Source of the DNA: Paenibacillus vietnamensis
GTDB lineage: Bacteria > Bacillota > Bacilli > Paenibacillales > Paenibacillaceae
Direction: 5' to 3'
Length of the DNA stretch: 64,000 nucleotides
NCBI RefSeq assembly: GCF_020169515.1
Contig: NZ_JAHMHW010000008.1
Coordinates: forward strand, 62,001 to 126,000
In this document: piece after piece, positions 53,443 through 63,800 of the stretch
Layout of the letters: every line of letters starts with the position of its first letter
Numbering within the stretch: position 1 is the stretch's first letter
The notes under the pieces: generated by a model
The model's input: the letters and a program-made list of their open reading frames with translations, nothing else
Databases searched by the model: none
What the model was told of the DNA's origin: nothing
Program-made: the position numbers and the translations under genes

Positions 53443-55839
53443 ATGAGAGCTACTTTACTGAACCGATTCATCACAATCCTCTTCCTGGTTTTGTTCCTAT
53501 CGACCCTCGTATATTTGACTGCCGTCATCGTGCGGATCCCATCGATCGGCGCCGTCCTTGTCAAAGGGCCGGAAGAGCAATATTTCGTTAAGTCCGTTGA
53601 GCCTGCCGGACAAGCCGTCATTAAAGGGATACGTCCAGGGGATCAAATTCTGGAGGTCAACGGAAAGCCGGTAAGCGAATTTGAAAACGTTATTAAGTAC
53701 AATACAATCGAATACGCGGATCATGTGCTCCTCTTGCATAAGAATAATGAAAGACAAGAAATCTATTTTCCGAAAGGCTGGACCGGAGAGCACTCTCTTT
53801 GGGAGCTGCTGCTTCAGCTTTATATTCCTGGCATTTCGCTTGTCATTTTTTGCGCGTTCTCGGCATTTTTGTATGTGAAGCGCCGGAATGACAAGGCTGT
53901 CATTATCCTCATTCTCTTTTTTATTTCTATTGGAATCAGCTATTACAGCTCGGCCGCGTCCTATAGGAGCGATCCTGTCGGCAACACGGTCATTTACCTG
54001 GTGCTGCCGATGATACCTTTGCTGTTCATGAGCTTCATGAACAATTATTTGCAGCGCTTCGAGGTCCAATTTATCGGCAGGAAGACGCTTAGCGTCTTGT
54101 TCGGGTTATTCGGCACCGTTGGCGCGGTAAGCGTGCTGTATATTTGGACGAACCTGTTTACGATCCGAATCTATGACTATATCGTGATAGCCTTTAGCAG
54201 CATCGTGCTAATAGGCAATTTAGTGTGCGTATATAAGCTGATACAGAAATTTATCCAGTACCGCCGCAAGAAGCTGCAGTCTTTGTTTACCATTACTCTG
54301 ATCTCGCATCTGGTTGCGTTCATGCCGTTTGCGACGATGAATCTACTACCTCAAATATTCGGGGAAAGGCAGCTGCTGCCTGCAGCCTTTACGGCGCTTT
54401 TTCTATTCGTTCTTCCGATCGTTTATTTTTATTTATCGACCTCGAATCAATTATTCGATATCGACTTCATTTTAACGAGATTCAAATATTATACGGCGTT
54501 GGCCCTTGTTCCTTCCGTTATCGTATCGGCTTTTGTCGCTTTTTTCATTTTGGGGGAGAATAGTCCGTCATGGTCCTTGTGGTTTGGCATCTTTTTTGTC
54601 ATCTACATCGGGATGACGTTGTTTTTATATGCGAAGGAGCAGATCGATCAGCGCTTCCGGCCTAAGCTTTTTAAAGCCATGTACAGCTACCAGGACAGCT
54701 TGGACCGTTTCTCCCGGAAGATTGCGCGGGTGATGAAGCAGGCCGATTTGGAAGCCGTGCTGAAGCAGGAGATTAGCGAGCTCCTTCCCGTAAACCGGAT
54801 CATGTTTTTGCTTGTCGAGCTGTCGGAAAATACGGTTTATCCGATGGGCGATCACCCGGAGGAGCTGATTACGGCCGAGTTTTTGCTCGGGACGGTCAAT
54901 TCGCTCCAGGTTGGCGAACTAATCGAGCTGCCGTACGGGCTCGGACTTGTTATCGGGCGCCAGCGCACGCGCTACCATATTTTGTGGATCGGCATGAAAA
55001 CGAACCATACGAGATTCAATTCGGACGAGCTGCGCTGGTTAAAGACGATGTCCAATTATGCCAGCATCGTATTCGAGAATCTATACCTGATTGAAGGCTT
55101 AATCGAGGATTTGGAATCGGAGGTTCGCAAAGAGCATTCTACCTCTCCATGGGTACTCCGATTGTTATTCTGTCTGTCGGAGAACGAAAGGCGAAAGCTG
55201 GCTGCGGATTTGCATGATTCCGCACTGCAGGACCAGCTGCTGTGGTACCGCAAGCTTGAAACGATTATGATGGATCATCCCTTGTCCGACAAGCTTGAGC
55301 ACGAGCTGGAGGATATTAAGGAAGGTTTGCTGGACGTCATTCACCAGATCAGGGAAACCTGCAACGAGCTCAGGCCGCCGCTCTTGAAGGAAATGGGCGT
55401 CGTGGAAGCCGTGGAGTCCATCATTGAACATACGCAGATGCGCGTCAATTTCGACGTCGAGTTCCGGGCGCAGCCGTTTTTGCGCCCGCTTAACGAGGAG
55501 CAGATAACGGCGATTTACCGGATCGTGCAGGAGCTGCTGCGGAATGCCGATAAGCATTCGCACGCCAAGCTGATTAAGCTTGAGCTGGAGCAGCGGAAAG
55601 GAACGATTTATTTCCGTTATCAGGACGATGGAGTCGGGATGGACGTGAATCAGATGATCGTTTCGTTCGAGCATATGGGACTATCGGGCATCAAGGAACG
55701 GGTAACAGGACTTGAAGGGGACATCACCTTTAATTCCGAGCGCGGCAAAGGCTTGGAGGTTGTTATATTGCTGCCTGAAATGATAACAGCGGGCCGGGCG
55801 GAAAGGGGAATTACGCGTGATTCGTATCTTATTAGTTGA
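53443..55839 (+). CDS. comP: ComP-like pheromone-sensing histidine kinase
   Basis: A 798-residue sensor kinase, close to B. subtilis ComP in length. One N-terminal helix (about 9-30) is followed by a PDZ-like extracytoplasmic domain (FVKSVEPAGQAVIKGIRPGDQILEVNGKPV, about 45-75). About eight more helices span residues 115-400. After a GAF-like linker, a HisKA_3 domain carries the acceptor His591 in ADLHDSALQDQ, and HATPase_c carries ELLRNADKHS, DDGVGM and GLSGIKERV. The kinase belongs to the NarL-pairing class, which fits the LuxR-type partner. It overlaps comA by 23 bases. Confidence 0.9.
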   Translation: MRATLLNRFITILFLVLFLSTLVYLTAVIVRIPSIGAVLVKGPEEQYFVKSVEPAGQAVIKGIRPGDQILEVNGKPVSEFENVIKYNTIEYADHVLLLHKNNERQEIYFPKGWTGEHSLWELLLQLYIPGISLVIFCAFSAFLYVKRRNDKAVIILILFFISIGISYYSSAASYRSDPVGNTVIYLVLPMIPLLFMSFMNNYLQRFEVQFIGRKTLSVLFGLFGTVGAVSVLYIWTNLFTIRIYDYIVIAFSSIVLIGNLVCVYKLIQKFIQYRRKKLQSLFTITLISHLVAFMPFATMNLLPQIFGERQLLPAAFTALFLFVLPIVYFYLSTSNQLFDIDFILTRFKYYTALALVPSVIVSAFVAFFILGENSPSWSLWFGIFFVIYIGMTLFLYAKEQIDQRFRPKLFKAMYSYQDSLDRFSRKIARVMKQADLEAVLKQEISELLPVNRIMFLLVELSENTVYPMGDHPEELITAEFLLGTVNSLQVGELIELPYGLGLVIGRQRTRYHILWIGMKTNHTRFNSDELRWLKTMSNYASIVFENLYLIEGLIEDLESEVRKEHSTSPWVLRLLFCLSENERRKLAADLHDSALQDQLLWYRKLETIMMDHPLSDKLEHELEDIKEGLLDVIHQIRETCNELRPPLLKEMGVVEAVESIIEHTQMRVNFDVEFRAQPFLRPLNEEQITAIYRIVQELLRNADKHSHAKLIKLELEQRKGTIYFRYQDDGVGMDVNQMIVSFEHMGLSGIKERVTGLEGDITFNSERGKGLEVVILLPEMITAGRAERGITRDSYLIS

Positions 55840-56467
55840 CGATCACCCTTCGGTAGGCGAAGGGACTAAAACGATGATCGAGCAGGATAACGAGATGGCG
55901 GTTACCGTTGTGCTTACCGCAGTGGAAGCGCTGGATAAGGTGCAAGCGGAGCCGTTTGACTTGATTTTATGCGATTTGAATATGCCGGGCATCAGCGGCC
56001 TGGAGCTGACGAGACGTTTAATCCAGCAGGATCCGGAGCGCAGAGTTCTTATCTATTCAGGCTATGAAATCGGCTCCCATTTCAACCTGCTCATTGAATC
56101 CGGCGCATCCGGCTTTATTTCCAAAACGGTGTCGAGGGAGCAACTCCATAATGCAATCCGTTGCGCGATGCGCGGCGATGCGGTCATCCCAATCACCTTA
56201 TTAAAACAATTAAGAAGGCATGAAGTGACGATAGGCCGCTCGGAGGTTTCCGTTGAGGACGTCTCGATTACCGAGAGGGAACAGACCATCTTGCATGAGG
56301 TGGCGACGGGAATCAGTAACAAGGAGCTGGCGATCAAGCTCCATGCGAGCCAGCGGAATGTGGAATACCAGCTGTCGCGGATTTTTGACAAGCTGAATGT
56401 CCGCTCCCGTTCGGAGGCGATCAGGGAAGCTCAGCGTTTAGGGCTAATCAGTCTCGAGCAATATTAG
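55817..56467 (+). CDS. comA: ComA-like response regulator
   Basis: A 216-residue regulator. The receiver domain has DDH acid pocket residues at 8-10 and the phosphoacceptor Asp53 in LCDLNMPG. The C-terminal LuxR-type helix-turn-helix is LTEREQ-like ITEREQTILHEVATGISNKELAIKLHASQRNVEYQLSRIF. Length matches B. subtilis ComA (about 214). GTG 55817 lies inside comP, which implies coupled translation and matches the usual comP-comA order. Targets here are unknown. Confidence 0.9.
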   Translation: MIRILLVDDHPSVGEGTKTMIEQDNEMAVTVVLTAVEALDKVQAEPFDLILCDLNMPGISGLELTRRLIQQDPERRVLIYSGYEIGSHFNLLIESGASGFISKTVSREQLHNAIRCAMRGDAVIPITLLKQLRRHEVTIGRSEVSVEDVSITEREQTILHEVATGISNKELAIKLHASQRNVEYQLSRIFDKLNVRSRSEAIREAQRLGLISLEQY

Positions 56468-56504
56468 AGGATTGGATATGGCACCGGCCATATCTCCGAG
56501 ATAG

Positions 56505-56549
56505 AACGGCAGGATCAAGGTTAGCAGCCTTGGCCTGTCGTTTTTTTTT
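56505..56549 (+). terminator. Rho-independent terminator of the com locus
   Basis: AACGGCAGG and CCTGTCGTT pair with an inner AAGG/CCTT stem and run into eight or more T residues. A separate hairpin (GATATGGC-ACCG-GCCATATC, 56475-56494) precedes it. Confidence 0.85.
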
Positions 56550-56707
56550 ATTACAAAATACGAAGATCTGAAAAAAGCAGCAGATACGTCTTAAAAAACT
56601 TCATTTTTGTTTTCGGATAGATATTTATAATGAATAGCAGAATGATCCGGATATTAAAAGAAAGGGTTGTTCTCGTTCTTTTATACTATCAAACAAGGAG
56701 GAGCTTC

Positions 56708-59700
56708 ATGACACGCAAAGCTGCATTGCATTTCAGAGATTCATGGAAGCGGATAATGGCGGTAATTGTTGCGGTGAGTATAGTTGCAGCGCTTATGCCG
56801 ATTGGCGCAGCTTCGGCTGCGGCTGCGGATAATGGCGGGGCCGTCAGCACGGGTTATACTGTCGAAATAAATGAAACCGTTACCAACGGATTCACCCATC
56901 CGGGAGTCGGAGTAACAAAAGCGATACTCGAAAATATGAGAGATCAGGTGCTGGCCCAGAAGGAACCGTGGTATTCCTATTACAAGGCGATGACCGTATC
57001 CGGTACGGCGTCAAAAACGGTTACCTCCAGCAACCAGAGTACGACGGATCCGGCCAAGCCGGCGAGCGATGCTTTTGACAGCCAGGGCTTCAATTCGAGA
57101 TTTATAGCCGATGGATTGAAAGCGTATACCCAGTCGCTTATGTACTATATCACCGGCGATGAGGTGTACCGGGCGAATGCGATGAGCATCATCCGTATTT
57201 GGTCCCAGATGGACCCTGCGAAATACAAGTATTTTACCGATGCGCATATTCATACGGGCATTCCGCTTAACAGGATGGTTACTGCGGCGGAAATTTTGAG
57301 GTATTCCACTTCTCAAACGGAAGCTCTCAAATGGACGGATAGGGATACGGCCGATTTTACGAACAATTTGATTAATCCGGTTATTGAAACCTTTCAGCAT
57401 GATAACAACCAATTTATGAACCAGCATAACTATCCGCTGCTCGGAGCGATGGCAGGGTATATATTTACCAACAACAGAGAGAGGTATAACGAGGCTGTCG
57501 AATGGGCCACTGTGAATAAGACGGCCAGCAATCAGGGCTTTAACGGTTCTATTAAGCAATTGTTCCGATTGGTCGACACTAACGCGGAGACGGGCGAGAA
57601 ATTGGACACACCGGTCGTGCAGCACGTGGAGATGGGACGGGACCAGGCGCATGGGGCAGGAGATATAACGAACTCGGCGATTTTATCGCGTATGTTCATT
57701 GCTCAGGGGACCAAGGTCGACCCGGTGGAGGGGACCGTTTCTACCCGGGACAATGCCGTAGGTTATTACGAGTTTCTGGACGATCGGGTTTTAGCGGCCG
57801 CCGACTTTTTTTGGAAATATATGCTTGGTTATGATACGCCGTGGGTGCCGGTTCCGTTTTCTATTTTTCCTGACGGATCGGTGAGAGGCATCTATTCCAA
57901 GTTTTCGGACTCGTATAGAGGACGGATGAATACGGCTTTATTTTGGGATATGTACTACTATTACACCTACAAAAAGGGGATCAACGTTGCGGAGAAAGCT
58001 CCGTATTTCTATGAAGCTTTCACCAAAAAAATCCCGTCCAATTATTATTACCAAGGGACGCTAAGGCAAGCATGGGAAAGTCCGGACGGCGGCGGAGACT
58101 TCTGGATCTACATTCCGAAGGAAGCGGAGTCTGAAGGCGGGAAGTATGTTCCCAAAGAACAGACCACCGATGCGCTGGTCGAAATAGAAGACCGTTATAC
58201 GGTATTTGATCAGAGCACGGCTGCCATTCAAGAGGGAGGTACCTCTTATTTGCGGACAAAAGCAACGCCAGAAGGAAGCATATTTGTGCTGCATAATTTG
58301 TCCTATGCGAGTCGTACCGGTTCCCGACTCATCGGAATCAAGTTTCGGACGAACGGAACGGCTGTCCTGGAGCTGAGCAAGGAAATCGGTTCGGCGCCTT
58401 ATCATACGTTGACGCTGCCGGATACGAATGGTGAGTGGAAATACATGACTTACGACATGGGAATCGACCATGTTACCTACGGTCAGCTGGACGGCGACTA
58501 TAGTCTCCTGTATATGAAAGTGAAAGGCGAAGGCACGACGGTGGATCTTGATCACCTGAATGTAAAAGCCGGCGAACAGCTGACTCCTCCTGTATTTAAA
58601 GCGGGAGCTTCGGATTTGAACATTTTTGCATACGTTGGGGCGCCAGTGAGCCTGGATTTCTCCGCCAGCGATTCCGGTCAGGAAAATGTCGTTTACGAGA
58701 TTGCGAACATGCCGCAGGGCGCTGTACTTCAAGAGGGCAGCGGCGCATTTTCCTGGCAGCCGGCGCAAGCCGGAACGTATTCATTGATCGTTCAGGCTTC
58801 AGACGGCACGACGGTGACAACCAAAAATGTCAAAATCGTTGTAAGCGGGGACCGTACATCGGCCGTACAGGCAGCGACAGCGCTGTATGATCCGAACACG
58901 CTTTACGTAACGGCATCGCTTAAGCAGTTTAAATCCGTGTACGAGGACACGATGAATCAGATTGAAGCTGCGACGAATGAAGCTTTTTATCAGCAATTGT
59001 TAGCTTTGCGAAAGGCGGCCGAAGAGCTTCAATTGTTGACGCCTGTTTTCAAGGCTGACGGCAGCATGGATTATCCGAGCCTGGTCACATCCACCTTTGG
59101 CAACGCAATTTCGCTCCTTGCGGATGGCAACGATAATACGTTCCCGGTTTATTCGCTGGCGCCGTATCCGAATTTGTACCATATTCTCGATTTTGGGCTT
59201 GATTATAAGATTTCGGCCGATGCGTTTGCTTTTGAGGGGAGAATGAATTTTGTTGACCGGATGGCCGGCTCGACGGTATTCGGTTCGAATGACGGGGAAA
59301 ACTGGACGCGGCTTACACCGGGACAAACGGCGTTTACCGACGGCATAGCAAGGCTTGAAGTAGACGCTGCGTACAAAAATGCCCAATTCCGGTATATTAA
59401 AATTCAAATGATTGATCCGCAGCCCGATGCTCTTCGCGGTCAAGTACAAAATTTGCTCGAGCTGGGCGAATTCAGAATTTTTGGCGAGCGTCATGAGACG
59501 AATAACAAGCTGGAGTCCGTATCGCTCGGCTCGGAGCAGAGCGTCAATGGCAGAATCGTGTTGGGCCAAACGGCAAAGCTGACCATTAAAGCAAAAGAAC
59601 CGATCCAAAATGTAAAGGTCAGCATTCAAGGTCAGGATGCAGTGGTGAGCACACAGGACAATATCAATTGGACGGCTGTGGCGACGATGAATGAGAACGT

Positions 59701-60823
59701 CCAAATGGGGGCAATCAAGTTTTCGGCCGACTATAAGTCAAATGACGGAACCGCAGGAGACACGGTATACACCACGACCGATAACACCAAGCTGTATCTT
59801 GCCGACGAGTCGGATTTGATCGGCAATGTGACCGGTATCGCTAACTTAATCGACTCCACTTCGGGAAGATCGGCGGCAGAAACATTAAAGCAGGTCAATT
59901 ATCTGTTTGATAACAAACCCAATACGAATTCCGATTTCCGGGTAAACGGCGGCGGAGCGGGCGGCTATATTATCTTCGATTTCAAAGATGGCAATGAAGC
60001 CGTTCTATCGAGCGTAGAGCTGCTTGCAAGACAAGACCAATATTTCACTAGAATTAGGGGCACAGTGATCCAAGGATCAAACGATTTGACGAGCTGGACG
60101 ACTCTGTCTGCGGCGGCGGCTTCAACGGCGGATTGGCAGCGCTTTGCCATCAGCTCCAAAGCACCGTACCGTTATATCCGGATTTACAATCCGAATACGT
60201 GGTTCGGCAATATGGCGGAATTGAAGCTGCATGGGGAAGTGAAAGCGGCAGATCTGACACCGCCTGCCGATGCCGCTTTCGCAGCGGATGTTACTTCGCC
60301 GACGAACGGCGATGTTACCGTAACGATCAGTTATCCCGGCGACGCGGCAATAAAAGAGTACAAACTGGGAGCAGAAGGAGAATGGACGCCATACACCTCT
60401 CCGGTCGCGGTTAAAGACAATGGCACCATTTTTGCAAGAGGGACGGATGCCGCAGGAAATGTGTCGAACGTAACCAGTTATGCAGTAAGCAACATTGATA
60501 AAACAGCGCCGGAGCTATCCGTCGAGCTGAACCGGACGTCGATTTGGCCGGCGAATCATAAAATGGTGACGGTCCATGCCGTGCTGAAAGCAAGCGATGC
60601 CGGATCGGGCATTGAATCCGTGGTGCTAACGTCCATTACGTGCAATGAACCAGATAGCGGTAAAGGGGACATAGAGGCCGAACTCGGTACAGCAGCCGAT
60701 TCCTTCAGCTTGCGTGCTGAACAATCGCGCATCTATACCATTACGTATACGGCAACCGATAAAGCGGGCAACGAGACGGATGTATCCGTTACCGTTACCG
60801 TGCCTCATGATCAATCCGAATAA
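56708..60823 (+). CDS. secreted multi-domain polysaccharide lyase (alginate-lyase-like)
   Basis: A 1371-residue exported protein. A signal peptide (about 1-40, ending ASAAAA) is followed by an alpha-helical alginate-lyase-type domain (about 50-430) with [12 protein letters not shown] and [15 protein letters not shown], where catalytic His and Asn/Arg residues would lie. Then come an Ig/cadherin-like domain ([24 protein letters not shown]), a FIVAR-like helix bundle, two discoidin/F5-8-like domains (about 780-925 and 1050-1175) and an OmpL47-like tail ([21 protein letters not shown]). The product probably degrades an acidic plant or algal polymer at the cell surface. CAAGGAGGAG precedes ATG 56708. 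The exact lyase family is not certain. Confidence 0.7.
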   Translation: MTRKAALHFRDSWKRIMAVIVAVSIVAALMPIGAASAAAADNGGAVSTGYTVEINETVTNGFTHPGVGVTKAILENMRDQVLAQKEPWYSYYKAMTVSGTASKTVTSSNQSTTDPAKPASDAFDSQGFNSRFIADGLKAYTQSLMYYITGDEVYRANAMSIIRIWSQMDPAKYKYFTDAHIHTGIPLNRMVTAAEILRYSTSQTEALKWTDRDTADFTNNLINPVIETFQHDNNQFMNQHNYPLLGAMAGYIFTNNRERYNEAVEWATVNKTASNQGFNGSIKQLFRLVDTNAETGEKLDTPVVQHVEMGRDQAHGAGDITNSAILSRMFIAQGTKVDPVEGTVSTRDNAVGYYEFLDDRVLAAADFFWKYMLGYDTPWVPVPFSIFPDGSVRGIYSKFSDSYRGRMNTALFWDMYYYYTYKKGINVAEKAPYFYEAFTKKIPSNYYYQGTLRQAWESPDGGGDFWIYIPKEAESEGGKYVPKEQTTDALVEIEDRYTVFDQSTAAIQEGGTSYLRTKATPEGSIFVLHNLSYASRTGSRLIGIKFRTNGTAVLELSKEIGSAPYHTLTLPDTNGEWKYMTYDMGIDHVTYGQLDGDYSLLYMKVKGEGTTVDLDHLNVKAGEQLTPPVFKAGASDLNIFAYVGAPVSLDFSASDSGQENVVYEIANMPQGAVLQEGSGAFSWQPAQAGTYSLIVQASDGTTVTTKNVKIVVSGDRTSAVQAATALYDPNTLYVTASLKQFKSVYEDTMNQIEAATNEAFYQQLLALRKAAEELQLLTPVFKADGSMDYPSLVTSTFGNAISLLADGNDNTFPVYSLAPYPNLYHILDFGLDYKISADAFAFEGRMNFVDRMAGSTVFGSNDGENWTRLTPGQTAFTDGIARLEVDAAYKNAQFRYIKIQMIDPQPDALRGQVQNLLELGEFRIFGERHETNNKLESVSLGSEQSVNGRIVLGQTAKLTIKAKEPIQNVKVSIQGQDAVVSTQDNINWTAVATMNENVQMGAIKFSADYKSNDGTAGDTVYTTTDNTKLYLADESDLIGNVTGIANLIDSTSGRSAAETLKQVNYLFDNKPNTNSDFRVNGGGAGGYIIFDFKDGNEAVLSSVELLARQDQYFTRIRGTVIQGSNDLTSWTTLSAAAASTADWQRFAISSKAPYRYIRIYNPNTWFGNMAELKLHGEVKAADLTPPADAAFAADVTSPTNGDVTVTISYPGDAAIKEYKLGAEGEWTPYTSPVAVKDNGTIFARGTDAAGNVSNVTSYAVSNIDKTAPELSVELNRTSIWPANHKMVTVHAVLKASDAGSGIESVVLTSITCNEPDSGKGDIEAELGTAADSFSLRAEQSRIYTITYTATDKAGNETDVSVTVTVPHDQSE

Positions 60824-60837
60824 TAGGAAGCAAAAAT

Positions 60838-60877
60838 GGCGGTGCCAAGGGATTATCCTTGCACCGCCTATTTTTTG
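60838..60877. terminator. bidirectional terminator between two convergent genes
   Basis: GGCGGTGCCAAGG pairs with CCTTGCACCGCC (one bulged C) around a six-base loop, with a T tract on the plus strand. Confidence 0.88.
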
Positions 60878-60884
60878 CTTTCAC

Positions 60885-63800
60885 CTACGCCTCTTGATTC
60901 GGGTTCCAGCCTTTCAGCACGTTGCTGACCGTCCACGATTCCGCCTGCTCATCCGTCAACTGTCGGCGCGTGTCCGCAGCGGCGGCGCCGGGACCGCTGC
61001 TGTTGTATTCATAGAACCGGGCATCCGCCGCAGAGAAACCTGACATGTCGGTCCAGCCGATCGGGTTGATATGAGCGCCCATCTCGCAGTTCATATAAAC
61101 GACGCTTGCGATGGCATCCGGGTTGCCGCCAGGGTGCCACGGACGTCCCAGCCAGACTGTGCCCGCGGCGGCATTGCTCGTCAGCTTGCTGTTCAGGAAC
61201 AAATAACCGTAAGGCTCCGTTATCATTGTGCTTGCCGCCGTAATGTAGCCGTTATTGGTTGAGGAACCGCGGTCAAGCGAATGGATCGTGCACTCCTCGA
61301 ATACCGCGCGCGAGCCGCCGAAGATGAAATCCACATCGCCTTCGATATAGCACTGGTAGAAGTACTGCGTTCCGCCGTTCGTAAGCAGCGTATCCTGATT
61401 GCCGATGAAGCGGACGTTCTCGAAGCGCTGCCGTTCGCCGCGGACATTCAGCGCCACCGCTTGCTTATTGCCTGCGTTTACGGAAGCTTCATCAAAAGAA
61501 TTTTCTATCGTCATATTTTTCGCGATAAAATCGTTTCCGTTTACGAACATGCTGGCACTTCCGCTTGTACCGTAAGTACCGCCGGCCGGACGTTCCCTGC
61601 CCGAATAATTGTCATACGTGATGACCGTATCTTCGGATGATTCTCCAATCATGCTAATGAACGGCTTATTGGCAGGTACCGTAACGACTTGTTTATAAAT
61701 GCCTTTCTTGACCAAAATGTTGACCCGCTCCGTGTTGTTCGGTTGTACGGCATCTACAGCCGCTTGTATGTCCGAATAATCGCCCGTACCGTCCTGCGCG
61801 ACGGTCAATTGGCTTGGCAGCTCGCGAATTTGCCCTCTCAAGTCCTTGACCTGCTTCAGCTCTCCGGGATTCAGCTTCCTGCCTCCAGCATCCTTGGAGT
61901 TTGCAGCTGCTGCTTCTGCATAAACACGATTTGAATAATAACCGATAGTCTTCATGGTTGCGAGCAGGTTTTTGGCATAGCTTCCGCCCCATGAGTATCC
62001 GTCTCTGCGTTCTTGCTCAATTTCCTGAATGCTGTATTTAATAATACCATCGCGACCAGAAAATATTCCCTTATTCGTGCCGATTTCATAGAACCGATAC
62101 CAGGAGACGGCGCTTGGGTCCTCGACAAAATAGACGCCGTTCGGATCCGCACTTACATACCGGATGCCTTCCAGCTTCACCTTATCGAACCACTGCAATG
62201 CGCCTTCGACCGACCGCTTTATTTCAGCGGTTTGATTCGGGTAAGACAACAAATAACGAATGATTCCAACCGATTCCGACCCGGAAATGGAAGGATGCTC
62301 GTAAGCCCGGGCATGCCTTGGCTCGTAAGTGATCGGATCATGCTGCGCACACCAGGCCGTTAATTGACCGTCAACATTGATCTGCGATTTCAAAATGTAT
62401 TCGATGCCTTTCTCTCTTGCCTGCTCCAGCAAGTCGACCGTCTCGCCGTCGATCAAATCGGTGTCGAACGGATAACGTTTGCCGGCGATGTCATCGATTA
62501 AGTCCATCACATTAATCATCGCATTATCGTTAAAAGTGACGTAGTCGGAATAGCCGCCGCGCTGCGGATATACCTGCGGCCAGCCGCCTGTCTCGTACTG
62601 CATGGTCAATAGGAAGCCGATGCCTTTTCGTACGCTTGTTTTGAACCTCTCATCTCCCGTTGCGCGATAAACCTGCGATATAAACCGCAGTTCATTAATA
62701 GTCGAGTTGTTATCGATGGTGCCGAGCTCCGTCACGCCGTCAATACCAAGCTGCGAGGATTTTTTTTCAACCCCGTTCCAGGCTCTGTCGTAAGGCATCG
62801 CTTTTGTCCAACCGCCATGATCCATCTGCCACGATAGGAGATTTTCGGCCTTCGCGATTGCTTCATTCAGATCCCCGGCCAAGCCGCCGGCTGCCGTCTC
62901 GTTCGCAATGGTTGCATCCTCGCCTAGCTCCTCCGCCGTCTCAAACAAAAGGACAGTGTTGCCGAAACGGTTCGTTCCGGCTGCCGCTTTTTTCAGCGTC
63001 AGGTTTTTAAAAGCCGGGTTAAACGATTTCCAGGTTCCCGTAGCCTTGTTTAACACGATATCCTTATAATCGATTTCAACCAGCGGGCTGTTCAAAGTGA
63101 CGGCAACAACGTTGCTTGCCACCGCATGTACGCCGACGATACTGATTTGTTCAGCACCCTCTGTTTTGGAGGAGATGGCCGTTGCGATTTCCTTCGCTTC
63201 CGCAGCGGTGACAAAATCCTTTTTGCCGAAGCCGCCTTTTGCAGACATGTACCCTTCCCGGATCGCCGCTCCAATCCCGCTGCTGCCGCTTGCCGAATCC
63301 GGAATCAAATCGAGAGCTTTGGCAATCATATTCGCCGCATCGCTGCGCAACAGCGGCTCCTCCGGATGAATCAAGCCGTCCTCTCCCGGGGCAATATAAC
63401 CGGCTTCCTTTGTCGCAGCCAGCACATAGGCATCCCATTCATCCAGCGGTTTTTCCCATACGGCACCGTCCTGATCTAAGTTTTTGAACGTATCCTGCTG
63501 GACATATCCGAGCGTGTCGTTCAATAGAGACATAAAAGATATGCGGGCGATCGGTTGATCCGCCGCTAGCTCTTTGGCCAAAATGCCAAGCGTGTTCAGT
63601 TTTTTCATCAATAGGCCGCCAATGATGTCGGATACCTCAACCTCTTCCAGAACGACAGGCGCCGGTTCTTCCGTGTCCGATTGATTGAGGATTTGAAGAT
63701 GGTCGATATTTGCGCCGCCGCTCGTACCGACAGCCGTCGCGCGGATTACATTGGTGCCGGCATTTAATGACGTATTCGCAGATACGGTTTTCCAGACGGC

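Noticed and set aside
56475..56494. Perfect GATATGGC-ACCG-GCCATATC hairpin after comA
   Set aside because: It has no T tract and sits directly upstream of a stronger terminator, so it is not called as a separate terminator or operator.
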